From Drechslerella dactyloides (Eukaryota > Ascomycota > Orbiliomycetes > Orbiliales > Orbiliaceae): 64,000 nt of DNA. Below are positions 11,351 through 23,574 of the stretch, piece after piece. The stretch lies in assembly GCA_020064725.1 (NCBI GenBank), contig JAGTWJ010000002.1, positions 2,418,001 to 2,482,000 of the forward strand, in the 5' to 3' direction. Made by a program: the position numbers and the translations under genes. How positions within the stretch are numbered: the first letter of the stretch is position 1; the number at the start of each line of letters is the position of its first letter. The notes under the pieces were generated by a model. That model worked only from the letters and a program-made list of their open reading frames with translations. It was not told the origin of the DNA and did not search any database.

Positions 11351-11907
11351 TGAGGGTGTAGCTGGAATGGGAAAGGGGGATGTGTCCCTTGAGGTACAGT
11401 CGGTGCGAGGCCATTCTTTCTTCCAGTTTTAAAGATGTACTTGTACGCGACTGTTCTACTCTTCGTGTTTATTTATTATCTACGTACTCCTTTTATTTCT
11501 CAGCGTCTTACACCGCAAGCATCCGTCGTCGCTGGAATGCCTTGTAGACAGAGCTTGATAGCAATATCAGAGTAGCTTGATTACATAAGAATGTGGTGGA
11601 CTTGGCGGTTCAACACCAATCTTTTTTTTTTTTTTTTACCATTCATACTAGAAGCTACATCCTGCAGCATCGATATCATTCGCCTTGTCGCCAGACGATT
11701 GCGACTACACATTTGATACGATATACGATATACCCATCTTTGTATACCGCCGCTGGCCAATTGCGCTCGTTACACGGCTCTCCCGTTCTGAGATCGCACT
11801 CAATCTGCGGGTTGCACTATATTGGTCTATCGGCTCCTCGAAACACCCCGGCGAACCGCATAGCGGCAATACCCTGGAGCATCGCCTGCCGCCGGGCAGT
11901 TGTCCCG
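11351..11907. other. Intergenic: epsin 3' UTR and RNase leader, with a 16-T run
   Basis: This 557 bp gap contains a homopolymeric T run at 11622-11637. The frame of the next gene stays open upstream to about 11593 but without an ATG, so this part is taken as 5' leader. Confidence 0.5.
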
Positions 11908-14900
11908 ATGTCGCTTCAGTGTCCGCGATGCACTTTAATCGCATCCATCCGCTCCAGCAGCGGTAGCATCCGACCGCCCCTCCGTACACCCCGCATATCG
12001 CCCACCCCGCCACCATACACACGCCCGCACGCCACCGCGCTACAAATCCGCGCGCTCTCAACGACGCTCTCGCGGCCACGTGGACTTGCCGAAAAGCAGA
12101 AATGGCATGCCCATCAGGAACGGCGCGACGAGATGAGACGTGTCGTTGCGGAGAAGTTGCAACGAAAGATCCCGCTGCAGCATGAAGACAGACGCTATAT
12201 CAATGCCGCGCGGCACGCCATCCGGGATGAGACCGGGCAGCAGGCTGAAAGCCCTATATTCGGCTTCAGCCATAGCGAGGTGTCGTTCACCGACGGCTCG
12301 ACGATGGCGAAGCCGGGCTACCAGCCCCGACGGGACGAAGCTCAAGATGGCGGACGGCATCCTGCGAATAGGAAGGAGCGCGCAGCCCGTCAGATGTATT
12401 TCCAGGGTCTGGAAGCGCTGGAAGACGGCCACGTGCATGTGGACCAGGTTTCTGGCGCCATGCGACGGCGGCTGAACCAAGAATGGGAGCAGCGCGAGGA
12501 GGAGCGTCGCGCGGCCTTTCAGAAGGGGACAAGCGTGGATGCGGTGATGGACCGGATTGTAGAGGAAACGCAGTGGCAAGCCGGGCAGAGTGAGGATGTC
12601 AATGGAGTCGCGCAGCAGGTGCACCAGCAGACGGCCGAGCTGGGGTCCGCGGGTATGGGGATGGATGAGGGGCAGGATATCGACCCGGAGACGTTTGCGT
12701 CGCGGCAGTCTGACCTGACGCCCGGGTCGTTGGTTGAGATTCGGTGAGTATCCGGCTGTATTCACCTGGCTGTATATTGCGTCCACGGGTGTATGTGCGG
12801 GATTGCTGACAACTATGACGGGGTAGATTCGCAAACGATTCGATACCATACCTCGCCGTGCATCTAAAGACGAAAATCGGAAACTACTCCCGCGAAGCAT
12901 TCATGCTGAACCCGCAGGGCACCCTGCAGCTCGCACGGCCAAACATGAGCCGCTTCATCCTTCCCGATTTCATCCCGCGCGAAAAAATCGACACCCTCCT
13001 CAATTACATCAAGGAACACGGCCGTCTACGCCCAGACCTGGTAGCGGAGATCGCAGGTCCCGTGCGCGAGTTTCGCCGCAAATGCCAAGGTCGATACCCC
13101 GGTATCCTCCACCGGGTGGAGCGACAGCATGCTGCTATCGCGGATCCGGTCAAGGCGAAGATCGTTTCGGCGGAAGAGATGGTCAAGTTAGCGACGGGGA
13201 ACGACGAGCCGTCGCAAGAAGACACCTATGCTACGCATCTAGCGCTGCTGGCTCGCACGGATTTGTTCCGCATCGAGCAGTACCAAGACCAGACGTGGTG
13301 GGAGATCGTGCCGACGGAGAGTGTGGAGCGGACGAAGAAAGTCGAGGCGTGGCTACGCGATTCGGTCATGAATTCGAGGTCGGAGGGTGGCTTGATCGTG
13401 CAGGGGTTTGTGGAGAAGGCGCAAAAGGTGATCGATTTTGGCAGGAAGGCGAGGGCGGAGCGAAAGGCTGTGGAGGAGATGGATGAAAAACTGGACGTCG
13501 TCTGGGATGATAACGAGATGGCCATATTGACGGCGCTGGAAGAGGCGCTGGAGTACCGCCGCGGACAGATGATGACGCTCAAGTCGCTGTACCCACACAT
13601 CTTGAGCAAATTGGACCGCTACGCGCAGACGCGGCTGCTGAACGAGCAGCGGCTGTTCGAGTTTCTTGGTGAGGTTGGGGTGTGTTCGCCGTGGGAAGAC
13701 ACCGTCGTTCGCTCGCGGCGGCTCGCGCTACCAGGCCACCATACGAACGAGCAAGCGGATGCGGACGGCGAGAAATACGCGGCAGTCGATCTGCCGGGCG
13801 GTATCGACAAGCTTAAGCTGGTGGACAAGATGGCGCATCTGCGACACGATTGGGGCGACTTGCCGGTCTACTGTGTGGACGATGCGCAAACGAAGGATAT
13901 TGATGACGGCGTCTCGATTGAGACTATCGATGGGTCGTCGGACGTCTGGCTGCGCGTACACGTCGCAAATCCGACGGCATTCATACCGATGGACCACTGG
14001 ATAGCGGAAATTGCGCGACGACGAGCGTCGACATTCTACGGCGTGCAGCGGAATTACTCGATGATTCCGATGACGCTGTCGACCCAAAAGCTAGGCTTAG
14101 CACCAAAGCGGCCGGCGATTACATTCAGCATTCGCGTGGATCCGGAATCTGGAACCCCGAAAGACTTTGATATCCGCTGCTCGGTGGTCAACAACGTCCA
14201 GCGGCTGACGTACGACGAGCTGAACAAGATGTTCCTACAGCCGGGTCAGGCGCCGGCCAAGATGATCCTCTCGAGCCATTCTTGGTTCCCAGAAGACGCC
14301 AAAAAGACGGAAATCACACCCGTTGATTTGGCGGAAGACGATAAACGTCGGTTGGGTATGCTGTATAAGCTTAGCTGGAGACTGCGCGCGCAACGTCACA
14401 GCCAGGGTGCGTTTGAGAGCTCGACGCAGACCGACGTAAGTGTCAGGGCGGACAACAAACACGGCAACAAGATCCACCCGGGCCTCACAGCAAAACCCGT
14501 GCTCGATGTATCCGAGCCCACGATCACGATGAATGTCGTCAATAGGGTCAAGTCACGCTCGTCCTTCTCGTGGGCGGACGTCATCCGCGAGGCAATGTTG
14601 GTCGCTGGTCGCGGAGTAGCGGAGTGGAGCGCCAAGCGCGGTATGGCGCAGATGTACCGCTCGCACGCGTTTATCTGGCAAGACAAGGAGCACGAGGAGA
14701 AATGGTACAAGGCCCTACGGCAGGCGGAAGACGAGGACGGCTACTCGGCCGAGGAATTCTGGACGCTGTACTTCCCCGTCGGCAAGGCGGAGCTATCTCC
14801 GACGATGCGCTGGCACACCGGCCTCGGTATCGGCGGGTACATCAAGGTGACGAGCCCGCTGCGGCGCTTCACGGACTTTATCAGCCATCACATCATCCAG

Positions 14901-15413
14901 CGGCAGCTACTGGCCGAAGCCGCGCCCGAGGGGTCCGAGGAGCGCAAAGCGCTGCTGCAGCCGATTATGCCGGAGCCGGAGCTCGCGGAACTCTGCCAGG
15001 AGATCTGGAGCAAGGAAAAGCAGATCCAGAGCGCGTGCCTCGCGAGCGACCGGCTATGGGCGATGCGGCTGCTCAAGACGCTGTGGGCGCGGAAGGACCC
15101 GCAGCTACCCAAATACCTCAAGGTGAAGATCATCAGCGTGGAGCAGTTCCCCAACCCGATGAGCGGGCTGGTGCCCGCGCTGGGGCTGAGTGGTGTGCGC
15201 GTGTACTTCCCGTCGAATATCCACCGGCAGGTACGGTTCGGGGATATGGTCAAGGCGAAACTGGTGGACTGGCATTGGTCGACGGACTCGGATAACGTGC
15301 AGTTTGTCGTGATGGATTTTGTGGACTATGTGGAGACGATGCAGCAGAAGAAGGAGAAGTTCTGGGCCCAGGTGAAGGACAAGTCGCGGGTGGACGAGTG
15401 GGACTGGGACTAA
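11908..15413 (+). CDS. DSS1: Mitochondrial 3'-5' exoribonuclease of the RNase II/RNB family (Dss1/CYT-4-like)
   Basis: Exons 11908-12743 and 12827-15413 give 1140 residues, close to Neurospora CYT-4 and longer than yeast Dss1. The first about 60 residues are Arg/Ser/Pro-rich without acids (IRALSTTLSRPRG), a typical mitochondrial presequence, and the ATG at 11908 is the first in frame. The RNB catalytic domain spans roughly residues 620-960. Its metal-binding motif DDAQTKDIDDG keeps the four aspartates of RNase II. It is followed by VHVANPTAFIP, the RRASTFYGVQRNYSMIPM region and the conserved RRFTDFISHHIIQRQLL end. The C-terminus (VKIISVEQFPNPM...) fits an S1-like fold. Known role of the family: with the Suv3 helicase it forms the mitochondrial degradosome for RNA turnover and intron/5'-end processing. 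The single intron splits an Arg codon (CG|A). Confidence 0.9.
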
Positions 15414-15876
15414 TGAATGCGGGTTGCGAGTGGGATATTGTACGATATGACGGGTGGGCTGTATATACGTATATACTGTAACATATTATTCGATTCGCCT
15501 TGTACATACATACATCTATAGACATTGAGACATTATAGAACTAAGTCTCTTTGAGAATGTTCGTATGAAGTGTAGGGAATCGATTCTGCCAGGCCGTGTA
15601 TCCTGCATTGGGCCGCACTCGGGTAGCTCCGAACGGCGACCTCGGCCAACTTGTAGTGGAGGATCCGCTTAGCTAATAGCCCCTCCATGGACCCACCGTT
15701 GTCGGTCTGTAGCCGCGGCGGGCCCGTGTGAGCGCATCGTGAAAGTATAAAATGTCGCCGCGCCTTCGTTCGGTCAATTGCATGAGCCCTCGGAATCATC
15801 TTCATTCGACATCGCCAGTTGTGGTATTTTGTGCGTTGCGACGGCTTAAAAGAATCCAGCTCAATCCACCTGCGCA
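15414..15876. other. Intergenic between RNase and PLP enzyme genes
   Basis: This 463 bp gap contains TA-rich 3'-UTR-like sequence near 15460-15540 and no gene. Confidence 0.5.
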
Positions 15877-17264
15877 ATGAACAACTTCATCCGTCCTCCA
15901 CCATTCGCATCGGCTTCTAATGGCGATGGCGATAAGGCTCACGGCGCCGTGCTCCACCCGCAAACGGGACTGCTCCATGCCGACGAGTTCTTGAACAGCG
16001 TCACGGACGTCGCACCGCCGCTGCACGTCTCCACGAACTTTCGGTACGCGCAGGACCCTGCAAAGCTCATCGCGTTCAAGGATCTCGATGTATGTACCCC
16101 TCAACACCTTCCCCTCCACAGGGCGCTAACACTTACACCTACAGCCAACCGGGATCGCCGAGCACGTCTACTCGCGTCACACCGCTCCGTCGACCACCCG
16201 TCTGGAGGCCCTCCTCTCCGAATACCTCAATGGCTACGCGCTCGTCTACGCCTCCGGCTTGGCTGCCTTCCACGCCGCCCTCGTCCGCCTGAACCCTGCC
16301 CGCCTGTCCATCGGCACCTGCTACCATGGCTGCCGCGGCCTGGCAAACATGCACACACGCCTCACGGGGATGAAGCAGCTGCCGCTGGATTGTCCGGCCG
16401 AGGACCTCCACCCGGGCGATGTGATCCACCTGGAGACGCCGCTGAACCCTATCGGCGAAGCATGGGACATCAAGCACTTTGCCGACAAGGCGCATAGCCG
16501 TGGCGCGCTGCTGATGATTGACGCGACGTTCGCGCCGCCGCCGCTGCAGGATCCGTTTGCATGGGGTGCCGACATTGTGATGCATAGTGCCAGTAAGTAC
16601 CTCGGCGGCCACTCGGACATGCTCGGCGGGGTGCTCGCGACGCGCGACCTGAAGCTGCGGTGGCAGTTGTTCGAGGACCGCGTGTACCTCGGCAGCACGA
16701 TGGGCAGTCTCGAGGCGTGGTTGGGGGTACGCAGCGCGAGGACGCTAGAGCTGCGTGTGCTGCGGCAGAGCGAGAACGCAACGAAACTAGTTGAGTGGCT
16801 GTCGGGGGAGATGGCGAGGAGTGGAAGCGCGGCGGCAAAAGTGGTAGCGGAAGTGCGGCATGCGAGCTTGCAGAAGGAGGCGTGGGTGAAGACGCAGATG
16901 CCGGGCGGGTTCGGTCCGGTCTTTGCAATCGAGGTTTGCTCACAACCCCCTTTGCGAAATTGTTCAATCTATTGTATTGGACGATGATGTGCTAATTCGA
17001 TGATAATCGTGCTTGTAGATGAAGACGGAAGAGCTAGCGAAGACGCTACCATCGCAGCTGGGACTGTTCACACACGCAACCTCGCTCGGCGGCGTCGAGT
17101 CGCTGATCGAGTGGCGGGCGATGAGCGATACGACGGTATCTACGCGACTGCTACGCATCAGCGTCGGGATCGAGAACTGGGAAGACCTGCGAAATGACCT
17201 TGCGCTGGCGTTCAAGAACTTGGCCGCGATGCCAGCGAAGCTTGTGATCAACGGCAAGGCTTGA
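15877..17264 (+). CDS. Cys/Met-metabolism PLP-dependent enzyme (trans-sulfuration family)
   Basis: Exons 15877-16089, 16145-16933 and 17019-17264 give 415 residues, the usual length for cystathionine gamma-synthase/gamma-lyase enzymes. Family marks in order: SRHTAPSTTRLEALLSEYLNG (start of the PLP domain), YASGLAAFHAAL, CYHGCRGLANM (phosphate/ring contact region), HLETPLNPIGEAWDI, MIDATFAPPPLQDPFAWGAD, and SASKYLGGHSDMLGG with the Schiff-base lysine at about residue 222. The end carries HATSLGGVESLIEWR and RISVGIENWEDL, the substrate-carboxylate Arg region. It acts on a sulfur amino acid or O-acylated homoserine/serine in the cytosol. Whether it is a gamma-synthase, gamma-lyase or another subgroup cannot be decided by eye. 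The replacement of the more usual YGGT by YHGC makes a divergent fungal subgroup likely. Confidence 0.87.
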
Positions 17265-18637
17265 TTGAAGCATGCCTCTATGACTGTGTGTATACTATCA
17301 ACATGCAGGTGCAACTATCCGCACCTGAAATCCAATGAGGAATGAGATCCTACACATGTACAAACACTACACCGACCGTCCGCCTTTCCACTCCTCGAGC
17401 CCAATCACCGCCATTCTCGCATCTGGCATCCATGTCTCAAAGCGAACGGTGAGTCCCATATTGGGCACGAGGGGTGCGCAGGCAGGCAAGCATGCAATAC
17501 CGCACCGCTGCCCGCCCGCACACACCGTCGAGCTCATGCTCCGACACAGATGTGAAAATAAAGGCAAGATTAAGTTAGTAGTACCAGAGAAGATTCGCGG
17601 CTGTTTCACGCATGTCGTGGATGAATTCCTAGATGCTATCCGTAATTTCTCGCGAGTCTCCAAGGACCGGCGACCTAAAAGATTCGTAGGTTTGACTGGT
17701 AGTATTAAGACTCGCACATCCATCGATTGCTGTAGTAGCCAGTATAACTCGAGTGCCTACATATAATATCATTCAATCGCCAATTTGGGCATATCTCTCC
17801 AATAGAAATATAGTCTGTGGTGTCCCTGGGCATGGTTTTCCGCGGTTATTGTTTGCTAGTCCGTGTTGCAAAATTTTGCTGGTTATGAGTTGCTACTTTG
17901 GGTATACTGATATCTACGACCACAGAACGAGGAAAATTGGGTATCCCGTCCGCTCTGCCTTACACAAGCCTCGTATCGGTCAAGTAGTAGTGTCATCGGT
18001 GACGGGACACGAATTCTGACTGTTGTAGATAAAAATATCTTTTTGCTTTGCAAATTTTTTTTGGACTTTTTTTGGACTTTTTTAGACTTTTTGTTTTTAA
18101 AAGATTTCTTACTCCTCATTCCGAGTGGTACACTGGCTCAAGATGATAGGAGGTCATTTTGCCATTTGTTCTACGCGTCTTCGGTACAATATAGTTGGTA
18201 TCGACTGCTTCACGCATACATTTAACCATCCGTCCTTCCATATTTCCCACAATTGCGTTACAAATTATACAGAAGATATCTCACACATGCCGATAAACCC
18301 CACCCGCTAAATAAGACAACGACAAAATGCAACAAAATATGACAATATAGTCTGATATCAAAGGTGCCGCAGCACCAGCCAGGGCTAACAGGCTGCAGGG
18401 CGCAATTCCATTCCTTGATTCTACACGAAATATGCAAGCGAAGCTTGTACTCACGTTGCCGCGCTGACCGCGGCACGCGATCGTGTTCTCTTCTCTTGTT
18501 CTTCTTTCTCGACAATCTTCCGCTTTGTAGGATCCTCTATCCTTCTTCTTTCGCCTATAATGACCGATTTGTGCACCATGCATGCTGAAAGGATAGTAAA
18601 ACACCATCGACGCCCGTTAACCTACTTGTTTAGCCAC
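17265..18637. other. Convergent intergenic gap, AT-rich, with a T-rich tandem repeat
   Basis: This 1.37 kb gap lies between the 3' ends of two convergent genes. Open frames on both strands at about 17335-17766 have no recognisable domain and are not called. From about 17,750 the sequence becomes AT-rich. The most striking element is the T-tract repeat at 18055-18097. Confidence 0.5.
18055..18097. repeat. Tandem T-tract repeat
   Basis: Three copies of a unit of about 11-12 bp made of a T7-T8 run followed by GGAC or AGAC, ending in a fourth T run. It lies in the gap between convergent 3' ends. Confidence 0.75.
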
Positions 18638-21600
18638 CTACTCGTTCATCGCGTGGACTGGACACTGTCCGTCTCCGCGCCTGTTAAACCAATCTTGTAT
18701 GCATTTCTACAAACCCGTTAGTAAACTCAGCTAAATCTTGCACGAACAGTGTCATGGGAGCTTACTTTGTGATACCGACAGAAGCACTCTAGCCTGGCGA
18801 TCGAGTCGCCAACCTCAAACTCCTCGAAGCAGATAACACACTCCGCCTTCTGGCCCTCAGCTTCAGCGTCATTGCCCAACGCGAAAGTATCTTTCTCTAC
18901 AGCCGTATACACGACCATACGGCCACCGCTCGTTCGCGCTGATGCCGTGTGTCGCCGCACACGCTCGTACGGGGTGGTAGAAGACGACGACGTGGCCGCT
19001 ACGAACGCAGGTGCAGGGACTACCGCGGATGTTCCCTCGAAGGTCGGTGCAGAGCGTGGCTGTGCGGTCATTGTCGCGGCGAGGGTCTGGGAGGCAGAGG
19101 CGGAGCGGCGTTGAGGCACATCGTTTCCAGAGACGGCATTCTCGATACATTGTTGGATGTGAGCTTCCCGTGCGCTTTCGTCCTTTGTTACGGGGTTTGG
19201 CGGTGGTAGGACGGCTGTGCATATCGGGCAGTAGTCCTGTGAGCGTTCAAGTTAGTCGATGTTCGAGCCTTCACGGTATACGCATATGCTTGCGATAATC
19301 TCGAGTTGACATTTTGTCAATATGAGCCGTGTGGGGAGGGTGTGAACGTACCGTCTCTTTTAGTCTGGGTTGGGGTTGTGGAGGGGCTGAATGTGTTAGC
19401 TGCTCCCGCGAGCTGCCCTGGGCAAACTGATTGGTGATCGCAAGGTGCGGCCGACTCGTATCTGGCATGCTGAACGCGGGAACTGGTTGTTGTGACGTGT
19501 CTAGCAGTCCTCGTATCGGCTGGTTCACCGGCGAGTACTGATTGTATGGGGAAGATGACGATACCGATCTCTGGTGACCTGGGTGGTGATGGTGATGGTG
19601 GTGATGATGGTACTGTGATAACTGGGGCTGCGGCGACGGGTAGAACTGAGCGGGTGTGAAGAAAGTCTGGTGCCCATGAGGGTATGAAGGACTTGGATGT
19701 TGAAGAGGCGGCTGGTGCGTTTGCTGCGCTGGATGTGCTGGATGCGCTGGATGGGAGTGATACGGTGGATGTTGTTGGCCGGGGAAGAAGCCATGAGCTT
19801 GTGGGTTTCGACCTAGTGAATGTGCCTGTCCGTATTGCTGATGGTGGTATACAACGCCAGGGAAGCCGACTCCGGAGTGATGTCCATGGGCCTGTGAAAA
19901 CGGTATCAAGTTAGTCAAAGCTGCCAGCTAGTTCCCAATCTAGCTGAGGTGCGGACCACCTCGGCATCTTTTATATTCATATCTTTGCCCAACATCGTCA
20001 CGTTGTAATCGTAAGGTTTATACTCTTACCTGTGTGAGGGGATTTGCACTCGATACAGTTCTCCGCCGAGGAGTGTTTGGGTTCACCACAAGGTTGACGG
20101 TTTGTGCTGGAACAAAGGCAGTTACATTCCCACCAGGTGAGGTCTGCCAGAACCGTCCTGCACCGCCAGCAGGCGATTGGATCGGCGGTTGGTTGGTGGT
20201 AGAGGCAGCCGTCCGGGTCGCGGATGCCGAATTCTCGCCTGCGAGGCAATTGTTACAGATCCGGACCTCAACACCGGTGTCGCCGCCCATGTAGCTGTGC
20301 CTGCGATTGCCGGCACCATCTACGTATGTCTGGGCTAGAAGTTCTGCTTCTAGCGTGTTCGGAGGGTAGACAACGAATGACTTCGGGATAACGATCCGGT
20401 GTGGAGAACAGGGAGCGCATACGACTCGGCCACATTTTCTGGACAAAAAGTTTGTGTCAGTTAGCACGTTTTGTAAAATACTTTGTAGTATTAGAGTTCC
20501 CTATTATATCAACGACTTGACCAACATACCGACAATGATGCTTCCTATAGAAAAACGAAAATCCTGTTCTGCAGATGGGACAGTTGTTGACTTCCGAGTC
20601 AGGCTGCCAGGGAGGCACCTCAGGCGACAGCGGGACTCTTGAATCTCGCTCTGATCTCGCAGGCTGACTAGGTAGTAGATACGGGTATGGGCCACCAGGT
20701 TGGTAGAGATGTGTCTGTGGTTGTTGCGGGATTTGTAGAGACCCCTGCAGGCTGGGGAGATTTGAGCGCAAGGCCTGCTGGCTGGAGTTCGATGGGACAC
20801 GAGGCACGCCGGGCAATCTCGAGGCCACACGGCTGTCGGACACAGCTGGTGGATTAAGCAAGGGGTCCGTTATGGCGCCGTTATTGCGGGTTTCTTGCTC
20901 GGCGCGGTCCCGGTCCATCGCATCAGCCTCGAGAACGTAAGCAGCCTCGTTAGCGCTGAGAGTTGGGGCGTCGTCGTCTAATGTCGGTAGCGATGGAGAT
21001 GACAGAGCGGACTGTGGAGATACAGGCCGCCCGTCCTGATTGGACGATTCCCTATCCTCGGCTTCGGCGACGTGAGTCTCGACGACGGGACCCACGGAAT
21101 ATGCACGGTGCCCTTCCCGCATCGACGTATCTCCGTCGATCTCCACCACTCTAATCGCTGTATCGATATCCATGGTATTCTCGCTAGCAGCCTGGGGAAA
21201 GGCTGCATTCTCGGGCAAGGTACTAGGTGGAGTTGGCTGCTGTTGTATCGACGATGAAGTTACGCCAGGAGAACTCGATCGGTCAGCCTGGTCTGAAGCG
21301 ATGTTCGTCAAGGACGACTGGCCGGACGGCTGCTGGTCGATAGGAGCATGGCGCGAAGGCGAGGAAGGCGGGGTCGGGCCGCTAGCCTTGGCAGCTGCCG
21401 AGGCTTGAGAAGACGAGCTCGAGGGTTTCCTGGAGTCGTCGATGACGGCGGGCGAGGGGGCAGACGAGGGCCCCGCGAGGGCCACAGACTCGTGGAGGTA
21501 TTGTTGATGGTTGGCAAGGGATTCGGTCATAGCCATGCTCGTGAGCTGGTGGGACTGGCGAACGGCATCTGGCGGTCAGTTCGCTCGGCGTGGGTTTTGT

Positions 21601-21983
21601 AAAGATACGACCTGCGAGTTAACGAGGGTGAAAAGGAGTAAACGGTTGTCAGGGTCCTCTAGACAGAACAGGAGAGCCACAGCCTCTACTTGTGGAGCGG
21701 ATAAGCCTCCCAGCAAGCCAAATAGTGCGGTTGGAGCTCGTGGGATGGCGAGAGAAAGAGAACCGAAGAGTGGATTAGTTGGAGCTCCCCTTGCTTTGGC
21801 TCGTGCGGCACGTTTTCTTGGCCGAGAAGGTTTATCGCTTGCTTGCTGAGGCGGGAGCGAGTCCCTTCGCACGGAACAGTTCGCAGAATCTTCAAGATGA
21901 GAATAGATGTCAAGAAGTTGGTGATCGCGGGCAGCAGGTGTCGCTGGGCTGAAGCCTGGCAAGGAGAACGGTGGAGGCCGCAT
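18638..21983 (-). CDS. FYVE- and RING-finger E3 ubiquitin ligase (Pib1-like)
   Basis: Minus-strand exons 21983-21612, 21554-20530, 20438-20030, 19891-19352, 19236-18766 and 18706-18638 give 961 residues. A FYVE domain (about 445-520) has all signature parts: WQPD (WxxD), CPIC, YRKHHCR joined across an intron to KCG, and RVVCAPCS. It binds PI3P on endosomal or vacuolar membranes. A second CPIC...HIQQC zinc motif lies near residue 785. The C-terminal RING (about 915-961) reads CVICFEEF, ECFCRYHKKCIQDW and GQCPVH, ending five residues later. This FYVE-then-RING order is that of yeast Pib1, but the fungal protein is far longer, with Ser/Pro-rich and His/Gln/Pro-rich spacers including a nine-His run. 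The first exon is less certain: it is inferred from an in-frame spliceable frame (intron 21611-21555). The alternative start is the ATG at 21536. Confidence 0.85.
19582..19610. repeat. In-gene trinucleotide repeat encoding poly-His
   Basis: A GGT/GAT-rich repeat on the plus strand encodes nine consecutive His on the minus strand in the spacer between the FYVE and RING domains. HPA repeats lie nearby (HPAHPAHPA). Confidence 0.8.
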
Positions 21984-23574
21984 TAATTCTGGATCCGCTA
22001 ACACGGCTATCGCGATTATCTAATCAGCTGCCGTCGGGGAGTTTCGCGGCCTCTCCAAATTGGGAGTTACCACACGGTCAACACATCGCGTTCGATGACT
22101 AGACGATGACACGATATCGCGAATAGCTCCCACGGAACGTGATGCAAAGGCCTATTCTCTGAGTGCACGTGAGCGGTCGTAATGAAACTGTAGCTGCAAG
22201 GTCCTTTCCGCCAATATACACTAGCGTTTTAGATAAAGCCGTTTAGGTGCTTGCTTGCGCGCTTAAGTTGTAATCAATGGGTCGAAATTCCTTTATAAGC
22301 TTTATAGCTTGTGATTACGCGCGCCCTTACGGTCAGCGGTTCACACAAACACCGAATCCAAGAGACCGACTTGGAATGCGGATGGTGGAATAGCTTCATC
22401 CAGGGTGATGCTCACAAGCTGAAGGCATATACGCATACTATCTCGAACTCTTTCTTCGAGATTGGTGATCATAGACTTGGCCGCTGGCGTGCTTAGGGAC
22501 ATAAGACCGAGACCGCAGACCCCCCCATAAATAAACATCGTCTGGCCCGAACCTTCGAACTATAAGTAGCCCTCTGATGCTATCTTCGGGTCTTCCCGGG
22601 ATTTAAGTCTTTTAGCGTCAAAATGCCTTGAGCGACCGAGCTCCTACCATGAGTATAAGCCTAAACTTCGTTTGTGAAAAAGACGTTCTCAGAAGTCAAT
22701 TCCGAACATCTGCATGTGTTATCTTACTTATATTATGATGCTCGGTATAAGTCTAGACTTCAAATCCAACAATACAGATGCTTATCAAAGTTAGCCCCAA
22801 ATGTCTAGGCATGAGTCGTTCCGCGGGGTGGAGCGGGCGACCTGCCACAGCGTAGCCAAACGTGGAAGTTCGACGCTATGACACTATCTGGTGTAATTTT
22901 CAAAGATGTATTAGCATCATGCATGGAAATAGCAGAGTTGATCTCCGTAGTAGTAGCAAACCTAGGTTAGTAGCAAGCCATATAATACTGCAGTATAGTT
23001 GGTGTTCTGCGGGAGACGGTTTCCTAAAGGGGAAGGGCTACGCAGAGCCACTCCGCTGGTTTGCTGCGGTCGTCTATAGCTAGAGTGGAACCGATACCAG
23101 TAGTATCACACTTTAAGAAGCAGTATCATATTGAATAATATTATTAACCTTTATAATACTCCGATGGCGTAAGACGGGGAAACTTAATTTTTATTCGAGT
23201 ACATAATTTAAGGTATTTTGTATTACTCCATTTTACATGGTCTAGCCGCCTCGCCGAACCTGCATTAGCCTGGCTGCAGTTTGCGGGAAATGGAAGCGGC
23301 TTCGACCGCTGGGCGTTGACAGCCGGCAGCGAAATCCGAATCCGAGACGCGTTCCTGACTCGTCTTGAAAGCCAAACACACACGGCTCACTTCTTGACCA
23401 ATACCCCCACCACCACCGGACTCTAGACCGATAAGTATTTAAGTTGATCGGCCGCCATTCTCCAAGCTGGTAAAGATGTTCATCCTCCCTCAAGCTTTTT
23501 GGTTACACGACTAATCGGTGATCAGATATACCGACCAAACTGCAAATCGCAAGTTGGCAAACCAGTCTGCAAAA
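21984..23574. other. AT-rich gap upstream of the P450
   Basis: This 1.6 kb gap lies between divergent genes. I see no gene, tRNA or mobile element. Short open frames on both strands have no recognisable content. The last about 130 bp before 23575 is the likely leader of the P450. Confidence 0.5.

Noticed and set aside
12058..12900. 280-codon antisense frame within the RNase gene
   Set aside because: The plus strand has a presequence, an intron and the RNB domain in frame; the antisense frame crosses the intron and has no domain.
17335..17770. Overlapping plus and minus frames of about 120-140 codons in the convergent gap
   Set aside because: The minus frame ends in a protein-like stretch, but neither frame has recognisable motifs or a consistent start, so it is left as intergenic.
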